Source: Burkholderia latens
Lineage (GTDB): Bacteria > Pseudomonadota > Gammaproteobacteria > Burkholderiales > Burkholderiaceae
Direction: 5' to 3'
Length of the DNA stretch: 64,000 nucleotides
Assembly (NCBI RefSeq): GCF_902499045.1
Contig: NZ_CABVPL010000039.1
Span: 1 to 64,000, forward strand
Below the pieces are notes generated by a model. It saw only the letters and a program-made list of their open reading frames with translations, did not search any database and was not told the origin of the DNA. Shown here in pieces: positions 28,929 to 37,942 of the stretch; positions within the stretch are counted from its first letter, which is position 1; every line of letters starts with the position of its first letter. A program made the position numbers and the translations under genes.

Positions 28929-31016
28929 ATGTCCGCAGGCCTCAACCCCGCTCAGAACGAAGCGGTGCGCTACCTCGACGGTCCCTGCCTCGTGCTCGCC
29001 GGCGCGGGCAGCGGCAAGACCCGCGTGATCACGCAGAAGATCGCGCACCTGATCGAAGCGAAAGGCTTCGAGCCGCGCCACATCGCGGCCGTCACGTTCA
29101 CGAACAAGGCCGCCGCCGAAATGCGCGAGCGCGTGTCGAAGCTGCTGGAAGGCAAGACGCTCACCACGCCTGGCAAGGAAGGCCGCAAGGTGCCCGTCAA
29201 CCAGCTCACCGTGTGCACGTTCCATTCGCTCGGCGTGCAGATCCTGCGTCAGGAGGCCGAGCACGTCGGCCTGAAGCCGCAGTTCTCGATCATGGATGCG
29301 GACGACTGCTTCGGGATGATCCAGGAGCAGATCGGCACCACCGACAAGGGCCTGATCCGCAAGATCCAGAGCACCATCTCGCTGTGGAAGAACGGCCTGA
29401 TCATGCCCGAGGAGGCGATGACGATCGCGGCCAACGAGGACGAGCACCAGGCGGCGCTCGTCTATCGCAACTACGTCGCGACGCTGCACGCGTATCAGGC
29501 CGTCGACTTCGACGACCTGATCCGGCTGCCGGCCGAACTGTTCGCGAAGAACGAGCAGGTGCGCGACCGCTGGCAGAACAAGCTGCGTTATCTGCTGATC
29601 GACGAATACCAGGACACCAACGCGTGCCAGTACGAGCTGCTGAAGTTGCTCGCCGGCCCGCGCGCGGCGTTCACGGCCGTCGGCGACGACGACCAGGCGA
29701 TTTACGGCTGGCGTGGCGCGACGCTCGAGAACCTCGCGCAGCTCGGCAAGGATTTTCCGAAGCTGCACGTAATCAAGCTCGAGCAGAACTACCGGTCGAC
29801 GGTGCGGATCCTGACCGCGGCGAACAACGTGATCGCGAACAACCCGAAACTGTTCGAGAAGAAGCTGTGGTCCGAGCACGGGATGGGCGATTCGATCACC
29901 GTCACGCCGTGCAACGACGAGGAACATGAGGCCGAATCGGTCGTGTTCCGGCTGTCCGCGCACAAGTTCGAGCGGCGCGCGCAGTTCCGCGACTACGCGA
30001 TCCTGTATCGCGGCAACTTCCAGGCGCGGATCTTCGAGCAGGTGCTGCGGCGCGAGCGGATTCCGTACGTGCTGTCGGGCGGCCAGTCGTTCTTCGACAA
30101 GGCCGAGATCAAGGACCTGTGCGCGTACCTGCGCCTGATCGCGAACGCCGACGACGATCCCGCGTTCATCCGCGCCGTCACGACGCCGCGCCGCGGGATC
30201 GGCAACACGACGCTCGAGGCGCTCGGCTCGTTCGCGGGCCAGGCGAAGGTGTCGCTGTTCGAGGCCGTGTACATGGGCGGGATCGAGGCGCGGCTGTCCG
30301 CGCGGCAGATCGAGCCGCTCAGGATGTTCTGCGACTTCATCCAGCGCCTGACCGACCGCGCGGACAAGGAACCCGCCACCGTCGTGCTCGACGACATGAT
30401 GGAGGCGATCCACTACGAGGCGTACCTGTACGACGCGTTCGACGAACGGCAGGCGCAGTCGAAGTGGCAGAACGTGCTCGAATTCCTCGAGTGGCTGAAG
30501 CGCAAGGGCACGAAGCCGGAGACGGAGGCCGTCGACGGCGAGGCTGAAGGCTTCCACAACGCGGACGGGCTCGCGGACACCGGCAAGAACCTGCTCGGCC
30601 TGATCCAGACCGTCGCGCTGATGTCGATGCTCGAAGGCAAGGACGAGGATCCGGACGCCGTTCGGCTGTCGACCGTCCACGCGTCGAAGGGGCTCGAGTA
30701 CCCGCACGTGTTCCTGGTCGGCGTCGAGGAGGGCATCATGCCGCACCGCGGCGGCAGCGACGACGACGGCCCGATCGACAACGAGCGGATCGAGGAGGAG
30801 CGCCGGCTGATGTACGTCGCGATCACGCGCGCGCAGCGCAGTCTGCATCTGAACTGGTGCAAGAAGCGCAAGCGGGCACGCGAGACGGTCGTGTGCGAGC
30901 CGTCGCGCTTCATCCCCGAGATGGGCCTCGACGACGCGCCGCCGCCGACGCCGGAAGAAGCGCCGATGTCGCCGAAGGACCGGCTCGCGAGCCTGAAGGC
31001 GTTGCTGCAGAAGTGA
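28929..31016 (+). CDS. rep: ATP-dependent DNA helicase Rep (UvrD/Rep family)
   Basis: A 695-aa superfamily 1A helicase. It has the Q-motif region LNPAQNEAVRYLDGPCLVLA, Walker A GAGSGKT (about residues 25-31), Walker B LLIDEYQDTN, motif III VGDDDQAIYGWRGA, and motifs V/VI in VRLSTVHASKGLEYPHVFLV and RRLMYVAITRAQR. It unwinds DNA 3' to 5' and removes proteins ahead of replication forks. ATG 28929 starts the helicase proper; a very long upstream in-frame extension is spurious. Rep is favoured over UvrD by overall length and the short C-terminus. Confidence 0.93.
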   Translation: MSAGLNPAQNEAVRYLDGPCLVLAGAGSGKTRVITQKIAHLIEAKGFEPRHIAAVTFTNKAAAEMRERVSKLLEGKTLTTPGKEGRKVPVNQLTVCTFHSLGVQILRQEAEHVGLKPQFSIMDADDCFGMIQEQIGTTDKGLIRKIQSTISLWKNGLIMPEEAMTIAANEDEHQAALVYRNYVATLHAYQAVDFDDLIRLPAELFAKNEQVRDRWQNKLRYLLIDEYQDTNACQYELLKLLAGPRAAFTAVGDDDQAIYGWRGATLENLAQLGKDFPKLHVIKLEQNYRSTVRILTAANNVIANNPKLFEKKLWSEHGMGDSITVTPCNDEEHEAESVVFRLSAHKFERRAQFRDYAILYRGNFQARIFEQVLRRERIPYVLSGGQSFFDKAEIKDLCAYLRLIANADDDPAFIRAVTTPRRGIGNTTLEALGSFAGQAKVSLFEAVYMGGIEARLSARQIEPLRMFCDFIQRLTDRADKEPATVVLDDMMEAIHYEAYLYDAFDERQAQSKWQNVLEFLEWLKRKGTKPETEAVDGEAEGFHNADGLADTGKNLLGLIQTVALMSMLEGKDEDPDAVRLSTVHASKGLEYPHVFLVGVEEGIMPHRGGSDDDGPIDNERIEEERRLMYVAITRAQRSLHLNWCKKRKRARETVVCEPSRFIPEMGLDDAPPPTPEEAPMSPKDRLASLKALLQK

Positions 31017-31089
31017 GTTGGGCGGGGGCCTTGGCCTTCGCTTCGTTTCGGCTGCGGCTGGGGTTTGAGCTTGGGCCTGGGCAAAACAA

Positions 31090-31126
31090 AACCCCCGCGA
31101 TGCGTACGCATCGCGGGGGTTTTTTC
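31090..31126. terminator. Bidirectional terminator between rep and cytochrome c
   Basis: AACCCCCGCGATGCG-TAC-GCATCGCGGGGGTT is a near-perfect palindrome with an A-run before it and a T-run (TTTTTT) after it, so it can terminate both the plus-strand rep and the minus-strand cytochrome c transcripts. The strongest terminator in the window. Confidence 0.93.
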
Positions 31127-31141
31127 CGGCCGGCGTGACGG

Positions 31142-32041
31142 TTACTTCGCCGCGTTGACCATGTAGTCGACGGCCGCCTTCACGTCGGCGTCGGACGCGT
31201 TCGACCCGCCCTTCGGCGGCATCGCGCCCTTGCCGTGCAGCGCGTAGTTGTAGACGGTATCCATCGATTCCTTCAGGCGCGGCGCCCAGTCCTCCTTGCT
31301 GCCGAACTTCGGCGCGCCGAGCACGCCGGCCGCGTGACACGCCTGGCACACCTGCGTGTACAGCGCCTTGCCGGCCGACGCGGCGTCGGCGCTCGTCGGC
31401 GCGGCCGCGGGCTTTTCGCCGGTCTTCGGAATCGCGGCGATCGCGGCCATTGCGGCGGCGGCCTGCGCGTTCGACGCGTCGGCGCCCGATGCGCCTGCCG
31501 CACCCGCCGCGCCGCTCGCGGCCTGCGCCGCGTTGGCGGCCGGCGCGGCCGGTTCGGGGAAGTTCGCGCCGTCGTTGTTCGCCATGTAGACGATCGCGCG
31601 CGCGATTTCATAGTCGCTGACGTCGTCGGGGCTCGTGCCGCCGCGCGGCGGCATCGCGCCCTTGCCGGACAGCGCCGTCTTCAGCAGCGTGTCGAAGCCT
31701 TGCGAGATGCGCGGCGCCCAGTCGTCCTTGTTGCCGAACTTCGGCGCGCCGGCCGCGCCCGTGCCGTGACAGGTCACGCACACGGCCTTGTAGACTTCCT
31801 CGCCGGTCTTGTACGTGCGGGGCGCGTTGGCGTCTTTCACTTCGACCTGCGCGATCGGTGCGATTCGCGCGGCGACCTGTTGGTCGGATAGCGCGTCGGT
31901 GCCTGCGCCCGAACGGAACGCATGATTGGCATAGGTGGCAAACAGGACGATCAGCGCAATCGGAATCGCGAATGATGCAATGACAACGGCAATCAGTTGC
32001 CCGGGAGTTTTGACGGGAGATTCGTGGGGTGCTTCGCTCAT
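31142..32041 (-). CDS. Membrane-anchored di-heme cytochrome c (c5-like)
   Basis: A 299-aa protein with one N-terminal membrane helix (about residues 16-37, LIAVVIASFAIPIALIVLFA) and two class I cytochrome c domains. The heme-binding sites are CVTCH (88-92) and CQACH (about 235). The distal methionines lie in GKGAMPPRGG and GKGAMPPKGG. An alanine-rich linker of about 60 residues joins the domains. It is periplasmic, carrying electrons between the quinol-cytochrome c reductase and terminal oxidases. The two domains are very alike and presumably arose by internal duplication. Confidence 0.94.
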   Translation of the reverse strand: MSEAPHESPVKTPGQLIAVVIASFAIPIALIVLFATYANHAFRSGAGTDALSDQQVAARIAPIAQVEVKDANAPRTYKTGEEVYKAVCVTCHGTGAAGAPKFGNKDDWAPRISQGFDTLLKTALSGKGAMPPRGGTSPDDVSDYEIARAIVYMANNDGANFPEPAAPAANAAQAASGAAGAAGASGADASNAQAAAAMAAIAAIPKTGEKPAAAPTSADAASAGKALYTQVCQACHAAGVLGAPKFGSKEDWAPRLKESMDTVYNYALHGKGAMPPKGGSNASDADVKAAVDYMVNAAK

Positions 32042-32293
32042 GCTTGCCTCGTCTCCGTGAATAGGAATTGTGAGCGCGGTGCAACGGCAAAATGGCAGTC
32101 CAATGAAGCACGGACGATTATAGACGGAACGTTTACATCACGGCGAGCGGCGCGAAGGCGCGTGTTTACCCGCAGGAATGAGGGCCGGACGATGATTCTG
32201 CCGGCAAGGTGGACGCGTCATGGGAAACCGGGTATCCTTGCCGTCTTGCCAATGGTGGGCGGCCGGTTTATTGGGGTCGTTTCACTGTCACAG

Positions 32294-32369
32294 GCGCCCG
32301 TAGCTCAATGGATAGAGTACTGCCCTCCGAAGGCAGGGGTTGCTGGTTCGATCCCAGCCGGGCGCGCCA
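32294..32369 (+). tRNA. tRNA-Arg (anticodon CCG)
   Basis: A 76-nt cloverleaf: acceptor GCGCCCG pairs with CGGGCGC (32359-32365), D arm TAGCTCAATGGATAGAG, anticodon stem CTGCC/GGCAG with loop CTCCGAA (anticodon CCG at 32327-32329), and T arm CTGGTTCGATCCCAG. The CCA end is encoded. It decodes CGG arginine codons. It lies 120 bp from the 3' end of the glycan locus. Confidence 0.97.
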
Positions 32370-32489
32370 AGCCTGATTCCAGGCACCGTTTTTCCGATCC
32401 GCTTCTCTATCCTCGCCATCTCGGCCGTTCGTCGAGCAACCGACAGCAGACGCGCGCATGACCCAAGCACCCCCGCCCGCGCACCGCCG

Positions 32490-35306
32490 TCAGTCGATCA
32501 CCGCCGTCGCAACCACCGCCCCCAACGAAGCACCGCCTACCTCGATATCCGCCACATCGATGATCGCGACCCAGTCGAACGCCGGCATCGCGGCGAGCTG
32601 CTCCGCAGTGGCAGCATATTCCTGCATCGACGTGCTCACGTAACGCAGCCGCTCGGTCCATTCAGGCAACGGTCCGGGCGCCGTCGTCAGCACCACGCTC
32701 AGCAGATCCTGTTCCGCGCGCGCCGCGATGGCGCGCAGCGCGGCCTGCACACGTTCGTGATCGCCTGCAGCGTCGAGGATCAGCGCGCCGGGAATCGGCG
32801 CATCCTGTGGCGGCAATTGCACGGTCGCGCGTCCGCGTTCGACACACATCCGGTAAATCCGCCGAATCAGCGGCAGGCGCGCCTGCAGTGCGTCGTGCTT
32901 GCGCACGCGTGCCTGCGCCGTACGCGCGATCCGTCGGCGCAGCGCCGGCAGCGTAACCACACGCTCGAGCGCGTCGTCCCATGCACGCGTGGCATCGCCG
33001 GCGAGCAGCGCATCATCGCCGTCGTTCAGCATGACGCGCAGCGCCGGCCGGTCGCTCGCGACGACGGCGATGCCGGCCGCCGCGAACTCCTGTCGCTGGA
33101 TCGCGCCGGTCGCTCCGTCGCCGGCATCGGCGGCGAGCGGCATCAGCGCGACGTCCCAGTCCAACGCGCGCAGTTGCTCCGCGTACGCGCGGTATTCGTC
33201 GGGCGCGGGCCGCAATTCGGCAGCCGGATGATGTTCCCATCCTGCCGGCACGTGCGCGCCGAAGAACTGCACGGCGACGCGGCCGGCATGACGCTCGCAC
33301 AGCGCGCGCAACGCGGTGTCCACCAGCGCGAAGTTACCCGGCAGAAGCGCCGCGCCGGCGACGCCGATCGTCACGCGCGCGTCCCTGCGGGCCGGGACCG
33401 GACGCAGGAAGAGTTCGAGATCGACGCTGTCGGGCAGCACGAACACGTTCGGATTCCACGGCCGATACTGGCGCGCGAGATCGGGCGTCGGAACGATGAT
33501 CGCGTGCGCGTTGCCGAGAGTGAACGCGATACCGGTCCACGTCGAATCGGCCTGCGCCGACGGTTGCGCGGCGAGCGGAAGGTCGGTCGCATAGATCACG
33601 GGCTTGTCGAATTCGAAGATCGCGCCGAGCGCGTCGAGCGACAGCAGCCCCGGCGTATGGCGATCGAGCAGCACGGCATCTGCGGTGGCGATCGCCGCGC
33701 TGTCGGCGAGACCGCTGACAAGCGTCCACTCGTCGTCGAGCCGCGCGAACGGCAGCGCGAGACGGCGCTGCACGGATGGACCGTCGGCCGGATCGATTAC
33801 ATACGCGACGATGCGCTTCTGCTGCTTCGCGCGCGCCGCAGACGCACCGGCCGTTGCCGGAGCGGGTGCCGGCGCCGGCGCCGGCGCCTGCCGCCGACCG
33901 TGTTCGGCGATTCGCGTATACAGCGCTCCGTGGCGTCCGGGTTCGGCGTCGACGGGCAGCACATGTATCGCCGCGTTGACATGACGATACGTGGCGGCGA
34001 TCGCGTCCGAGCGCACCACCAGCGCGTCGGCGCGCCGGATCGCATCGCGCATCGCGGCGAGCCGGCGCGCGCTGCCGGCGATATCCGGATCGTCGAGCGT
34101 GAACGCGTCGAGCGGCCGGTCGATGTGGCAGACGACCGGCTTGCCGAGCGCGAACACCTGCTCGAGCGCCGCGCCCGACAGCAGGCTCGCCGTCGCGCCG
34201 TGCAGCACGATCACGTCGGCGCGTTGCAGCGCGCTCACGTCGATTCCATTTGCGCCGACGGGAAAATCGAGCGTCCATTCCCGAGCGAGTGCGTGCATCG
34301 GCGTGGTGAACCGCGCCGCGATCCTCGCATCGGCGGCCGGCGCCGCGCACACGACGGCCATGCGCCGAGGCACACCGGCGGCGTGCGGCGCGACGGCCGC
34401 ACCGTCCGCGCCGGACTGCGCGTCGGGTTCGTTCGCGCGTGCCTGCGTCGTGGCGACGAAGTGCCGCAATTGCCGCCAGAACACCGCTTCCTCTTCGCGG
34501 TACACGTCGCGCGCCTCGTGCACGGTCGCCTTCGCGTGCGCGATTTCATGCGGATCCAGCCCCCACGCGATCCCCTTGCCGCTCATGACCCAGCGTTCCG
34601 CGTTCGGCATCGACGCGTCGTTGAGAATGCACACGACCGGGCAACCGCACATCAGCGCTTCGAATACCGCGGTGGACCATTCGTACAGGTACAGGCATTC
34701 GACACGGCGAAACAGTTCGGCCAACTCGTGCGCGGAGCGTGGCGCGACACGGCCGGAAATCTCGATCGAATCGGCCGTCGCCGGATGCAGGCTGCCGCCG
34801 CGGCGCAGATGGCGGTTCAGGAATACGGCGGTGCCGCGGCGCGTTGCGTCGTCGACACCGTCGCAATGGAAGATGCGCGTATCGACGAGCGGGATTCTGA
34901 GCAGGTCGGCGTGCCAGCCGTCGGGCACGATCGACGGACCGAACGTGAACACGAGATCGGTCGGCGCGAGCTCGATCGGCTTCCCGTTGATGCGCCCCGG
35001 CTCCGCGAGCAGGTAGCGCGCGACGCAGCGTGCGTTGAACGGATTGCCTTCGACGATCTCCGGATAGACGGCGATCGGCCGGCGGCCCGCGGCGGCGTGC
35101 GCGTGCGCGATCTGCTGCGTCAGCAACGGCGTGCGCAACTGCGGGTGCACGTCCGCCGTGTTGATATAGGCCTCGCAGCCGAGCAGGTTCAGCGCGTGGC
35201 ACAGGTAGTGCATCGCGCGCACGCCGCCGGACGTCTGCAGGTACGGCGGCGCGGATACGTAGTACGGCTGGCCGAGCGGCGCGAAGATGCGGGGCGTGTC
35301 GTTCAT
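32490..35306 (-). CDS. Large two-domain glycosyltransferase-like protein of the surface glycan locus
   Basis: A 938-aa protein. The N-terminal half contains YVSAPPYLQTSGGVRAMHYL and, near residue 260, a GT-B-like nucleotide-binding segment YLYEWSTAVFEALMCGCPVV. The second half starts after a low-complexity linker and repeats GT-B-like features: IVPTPDLARQYRPWNPNVFV, then a C-terminal segment QRQEFAAAGIAVVASDRPAL. An alanine/proline tract (about residue 480) joins the parts. It is the last gene of a minus-strand operon and its ATG overlaps the stop of the aminotransferase (ATGA). It probably transfers sugars onto flagellin or a surface glycan; donor and acceptor are unknown. Confidence 0.75.
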   Translation of the reverse strand: MNDTPRIFAPLGQPYYVSAPPYLQTSGGVRAMHYLCHALNLLGCEAYINTADVHPQLRTPLLTQQIAHAHAAAGRRPIAVYPEIVEGNPFNARCVARYLLAEPGRINGKPIELAPTDLVFTFGPSIVPDGWHADLLRIPLVDTRIFHCDGVDDATRRGTAVFLNRHLRRGGSLHPATADSIEISGRVAPRSAHELAELFRRVECLYLYEWSTAVFEALMCGCPVVCILNDASMPNAERWVMSGKGIAWGLDPHEIAHAKATVHEARDVYREEEAVFWRQLRHFVATTQARANEPDAQSGADGAAVAPHAAGVPRRMAVVCAAPAADARIAARFTTPMHALAREWTLDFPVGANGIDVSALQRADVIVLHGATASLLSGAALEQVFALGKPVVCHIDRPLDAFTLDDPDIAGSARRLAAMRDAIRRADALVVRSDAIAATYRHVNAAIHVLPVDAEPGRHGALYTRIAEHGRRQAPAPAPAPAPATAGASAARAKQQKRIVAYVIDPADGPSVQRRLALPFARLDDEWTLVSGLADSAAIATADAVLLDRHTPGLLSLDALGAIFEFDKPVIYATDLPLAAQPSAQADSTWTGIAFTLGNAHAIIVPTPDLARQYRPWNPNVFVLPDSVDLELFLRPVPARRDARVTIGVAGAALLPGNFALVDTALRALCERHAGRVAVQFFGAHVPAGWEHHPAAELRPAPDEYRAYAEQLRALDWDVALMPLAADAGDGATGAIQRQEFAAAGIAVVASDRPALRVMLNDGDDALLAGDATRAWDDALERVVTLPALRRRIARTAQARVRKHDALQARLPLIRRIYRMCVERGRATVQLPPQDAPIPGALILDAAGDHERVQAALRAIAARAEQDLLSVVLTTAPGPLPEWTERLRYVSTSMQEYAATAEQLAAMPAFDWVAIIDVADIEVGGASLGAVVATAVID

Positions 35307-36511
35307 GGAGCGGATGCCACGAGATGCGATGAAGGGCGGCGGACAACCGGCCGCGCGGCCGTCCGGTAAAAGTCGGATACCACCTGAAGCACACGCTCCT
35401 GTTCCGCGTCGCTCATCGCGTGGTACAGCGGCAGGCGCACGAGCCGGTCGGCGACGTCGTCGGTCACGTGCATGCCGGAGCCGCAACGGCCGTAGCGGCG
35501 GCCCGCCGGCGAACTGTGCAGCGGCACGTAATGGAACACGGCGAACACGCCCGCGTCGCGGATTCGCTCGAGCAGCGCCGTGCGCTCGGCGAGGTCGCGC
35601 GCGAGGAAATAGAACAGATGGCCGTTGCCGGCTTCACTCAGCGGCACGGCGGGCAGCGTGAGGCGACCGGCATCGTGCAGCGGCCGCAACGCATCCTCGT
35701 AGCGCTTCACGGTCGCGCGCCGTTGCTCCGTGATCACGTCCGCGTGTTCGAACTGCGCGTACAGGAAGGCGGCGATCAATTCGCCGGGCAGATACGACGA
35801 GCCGACGTCGACCCACGTGTACTTGTCGACCTGGCCGCGGAAGAACTGGCTGCGGTTCGTGCCTTTCTCGCGGATGATCTCCGCGCGCTCGACGAGCCGC
35901 TCATCGTTGACGAGCAGCGCGCCGCCTTCGCCGGCGATCACGTTCTTCGTCTCGTGGAAGCTCAAGCACGCGAGATGCCCGAGGCTGCCCAGCGGCTTGC
36001 CGTTCCACGTCGACTGGATCGCCTGAGCGGCATCCTCGACGACCCATAGCCGGTAGTCGTCGGCGAGCTGCATGATCGCGTCCATGTCGCACGCGACACC
36101 CGCGTAATGGACCGGCACGATCGCGCGCGTGCGCTCGGTGATCGCGGCGGCCACCAGCTTCTCGTCGAGGTTCAGCGTATCGGGACGGATGTCGACGAAC
36201 ACGGGCGTCGCGCCGCGCAACGCGAACGCGTTAGCAGTCGATACGAACGTGTACGACGGCATGATCACTTCGTCGCCGGGGCCGACGTCGGTGAGGATCG
36301 CGGCCATCTCCAGCGCGGCCGTGCACGAGTGCGTGAGCAGCGCGCGATGGCAGCCGATGCGCGCTTCGAGCCACTGGTGACACAGTTTCGTGAACGCCTG
36401 GTCGCCGGCGAGGCCGCCTTGCTCGACGGCCTTCGCGATGTAGTACAGCTCCTTGCCGACGATGAACGGCCGGCCGAACGGAATGCGGTCGAGATTGGGG
36501 GGAGCGAACAT
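35303..36511 (-). CDS. DegT/DnrJ/EryC1/StrS-type sugar aminotransferase (WecE/RffA-like)
   Basis: A 402-aa PLP enzyme. The active-site lysine is in LSFHETKNVIAGEGGALLVN, and the phosphate/PLP-binding segment is LTHSCTAALEMAAILTDVGP. VEDAAQAIQSTWNGKPLGSL is the conserved aspartate region. The SFHETKN form is typical of WecE/RffA, which aminate dTDP-4-keto-6-deoxyglucose at C4. It would supply a 4-amino-4,6-dideoxyhexose such as Fuc4N or Qui4N (viosamine). ATG 36511 follows GGGGGGAGCGAAC in sense orientation; an upstream in-frame start at 36559 is less likely. It is coupled to the downstream glycosyltransferase by ATGA. Confidence 0.92.
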   Translation of the reverse strand: MFAPPNLDRIPFGRPFIVGKELYYIAKAVEQGGLAGDQAFTKLCHQWLEARIGCHRALLTHSCTAALEMAAILTDVGPGDEVIMPSYTFVSTANAFALRGATPVFVDIRPDTLNLDEKLVAAAITERTRAIVPVHYAGVACDMDAIMQLADDYRLWVVEDAAQAIQSTWNGKPLGSLGHLACLSFHETKNVIAGEGGALLVNDERLVERAEIIREKGTNRSQFFRGQVDKYTWVDVGSSYLPGELIAAFLYAQFEHADVITEQRRATVKRYEDALRPLHDAGRLTLPAVPLSEAGNGHLFYFLARDLAERTALLERIRDAGVFAVFHYVPLHSSPAGRRYGRCGSGMHVTDDVADRLVRLPLYHAMSDAEQERVLQVVSDFYRTAARPVVRRPSSHLVASAP

Positions 36512-36571
36512 GACGGAACTCCGCGAAGGCGTGAACGGGGGCATCGGGGCCGGCGGCATGCGCGTGCGCGC

Positions 36572-37222
36572 TCAGCCGTCCTTCCGGACGAGGATCGTGA
36601 ATTCGTACAGGCCGTAGTCGTGCAGCAGCGCGACATTGCGCGAGTAGCGGCGCTTGCAGCGGTCGAACAGCGCGCACGGATCGGCGTAGTAGAGCCGCTC
36701 GGGACGCATGTGCGGCGGATCGGAATACGACGTCAGGCAGTTGAACGCGAAGCCGCTGCGGCTCGTCTCGTGCAACGTGTCGAGCGTCGCGTGGATGTAG
36801 TCGAGCCACGCATCGTCGCCGTGGCCGCGGTGCACGTTGAAGATCCCCGACGCGATCCCGTAGTCGGCAACCGCGCGCGGCGCGGCGCCGACGTGGAACG
36901 TCACGTCGGCGCGATCGCGATAGCGCGCGCGGGCCGCGTCGATCATCTGCGCCGACACGTCGTTGCCCGAATAGGCATGGTTGCGTCCGGCCGCGTGCTC
37001 GTCGAGAAAATCCACCAGCGCGCCGTAGCCGCAGCCGAGATCGTTGACCGAGAAGCCGTCGGGCGCGGGCGCGACGATCTTCGTCAGCTGCGCGAACCGC
37101 AGCCGCTGGCCGTCCTCGCCGTTCCAGTCCACGCCGCGCGCGGTCTGGCCGTGCTCGGCCAGGCGCGCGCTGTAATACGCGGCGACGTCTGCCAGCAGGC
37201 TCGAGTGTCGGGAATCGTCCAT
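36572..37222 (-). CDS. Class I SAM-dependent methyltransferase
   Basis: A 216-aa protein with the SAM motif VNDLGCGYGALVDFLDEH (about residues 60-76) and acidic motif II region HAYSGNDVSAQMIDAARARY. The N-terminus DDSRHSSLLADVAAYYSARL and the later FNCLTSYSDPPHMRPERLYY suggest a small-molecule methyltransferase. It is in the minus-strand glycan operon between wbqC-like and aminotransferase genes, so O- or N-methylation of a sugar is likely. The substrate is not known. Confidence 0.85.
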   Translation of the reverse strand: MDDSRHSSLLADVAAYYSARLAEHGQTARGVDWNGEDGQRLRFAQLTKIVAPAPDGFSVNDLGCGYGALVDFLDEHAAGRNHAYSGNDVSAQMIDAARARYRDRADVTFHVGAAPRAVADYGIASGIFNVHRGHGDDAWLDYIHATLDTLHETSRSGFAFNCLTSYSDPPHMRPERLYYADPCALFDRCKRRYSRNVALLHDYGLYEFTILVRKDG

Positions 37223-37232
37223 CGCATCATCC

Positions 37233-37937
37233 TCAGGTTCGGCTGGTCACGACATGCCGGCGCGCATCCGGGCCGCAATGGAACAGCACGTCGAGCACCG
37301 TCACGCCGTGGACGAACTCGCCCCACAGCTGCGTGTACGTTGGATAGGCCGGATAGTCGAACCAGCGCACTGCGATTCCTTCGGCCGCGAAGCGGCTCTC
37401 GTCGAGGTAATCGCGCGCGGCGGGGCCCGACAGGTATTCGGTCGCGCCAGCCTGGATGCACAGGTTCAGCAGCTTGTCGGTGCGATCGCCTTCCAGCGTG
37501 TAGTCGGACGACGACGAAATGCGCGTGTCGATGCCGAGCTGCCGGTTGATCCAGGTCAGCATCGCGAGATTCAGCGCACTCAACGTGCGGTGGCCGGTCA
37601 GATAGAGCGCTTCGAGCTCGTCCGCGTAACGCGCGAAGTGCGGCGCGCGTGCATAGTTCTGCCGCAGCCGCGTCCAGTGCTGTTCGGCCCAGTCGCTGCC
37701 GTCGATCTCGGTGTCGCGAATGCTCTGGTAATAGCGTCCCTTCACCTTGACCGGCACCGTCAGCCACTGCACGCCTTGCGGCGTCTTGATCTGGTTGCGG
37801 TTGCGCCAGTCGCGCCGCGTGTACTGCGCGTCGTCGTACAGGATGAACTCGTCGGTTGCGGCGATCAGGTCGAAATAGCCCTTCCACGGGATGTAATTCG
37901 ACTGGACGATCGCGATGCGTTTCGGCTGCACGGTCAT
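37233..37937 (-). CDS. WbqC-like family protein
   Basis: A 234-aa protein of the WbqC family, recognisable by IAIVQSNYIPWKGYFDLIAA at the N-terminus and DDAQYTRRDWRNRNQIKTPQ. WbqC-like proteins occur in O-antigen and glycan gene clusters; a role in sugar modification, perhaps acyl or amino-acid transfer to amino sugars, is suspected but not proved. The start lies 5 bp after the stop of the upstream oxidoreductase gene. The 10-bp gap to the methyltransferase indicates one operon. Confidence 0.9.
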   Translation of the reverse strand: MTVQPKRIAIVQSNYIPWKGYFDLIAATDEFILYDDAQYTRRDWRNRNQIKTPQGVQWLTVPVKVKGRYYQSIRDTEIDGSDWAEQHWTRLRQNYARAPHFARYADELEALYLTGHRTLSALNLAMLTWINRQLGIDTRISSSSDYTLEGDRTDKLLNLCIQAGATEYLSGPAARDYLDESRFAAEGIAVRWFDYPAYPTYTQLWGEFVHGVTVLDVLFHCGPDARRHVVTSRT

Positions 37938-37942
37938 CTCGC

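Noticed and set aside
32294-32369. tRNA-Arg as the integration site of a mobile island
   Set aside because: No integrase gene or duplicated tRNA 3' end was found at the other side of the glycan locus, and the locus GC matches the neighbours.
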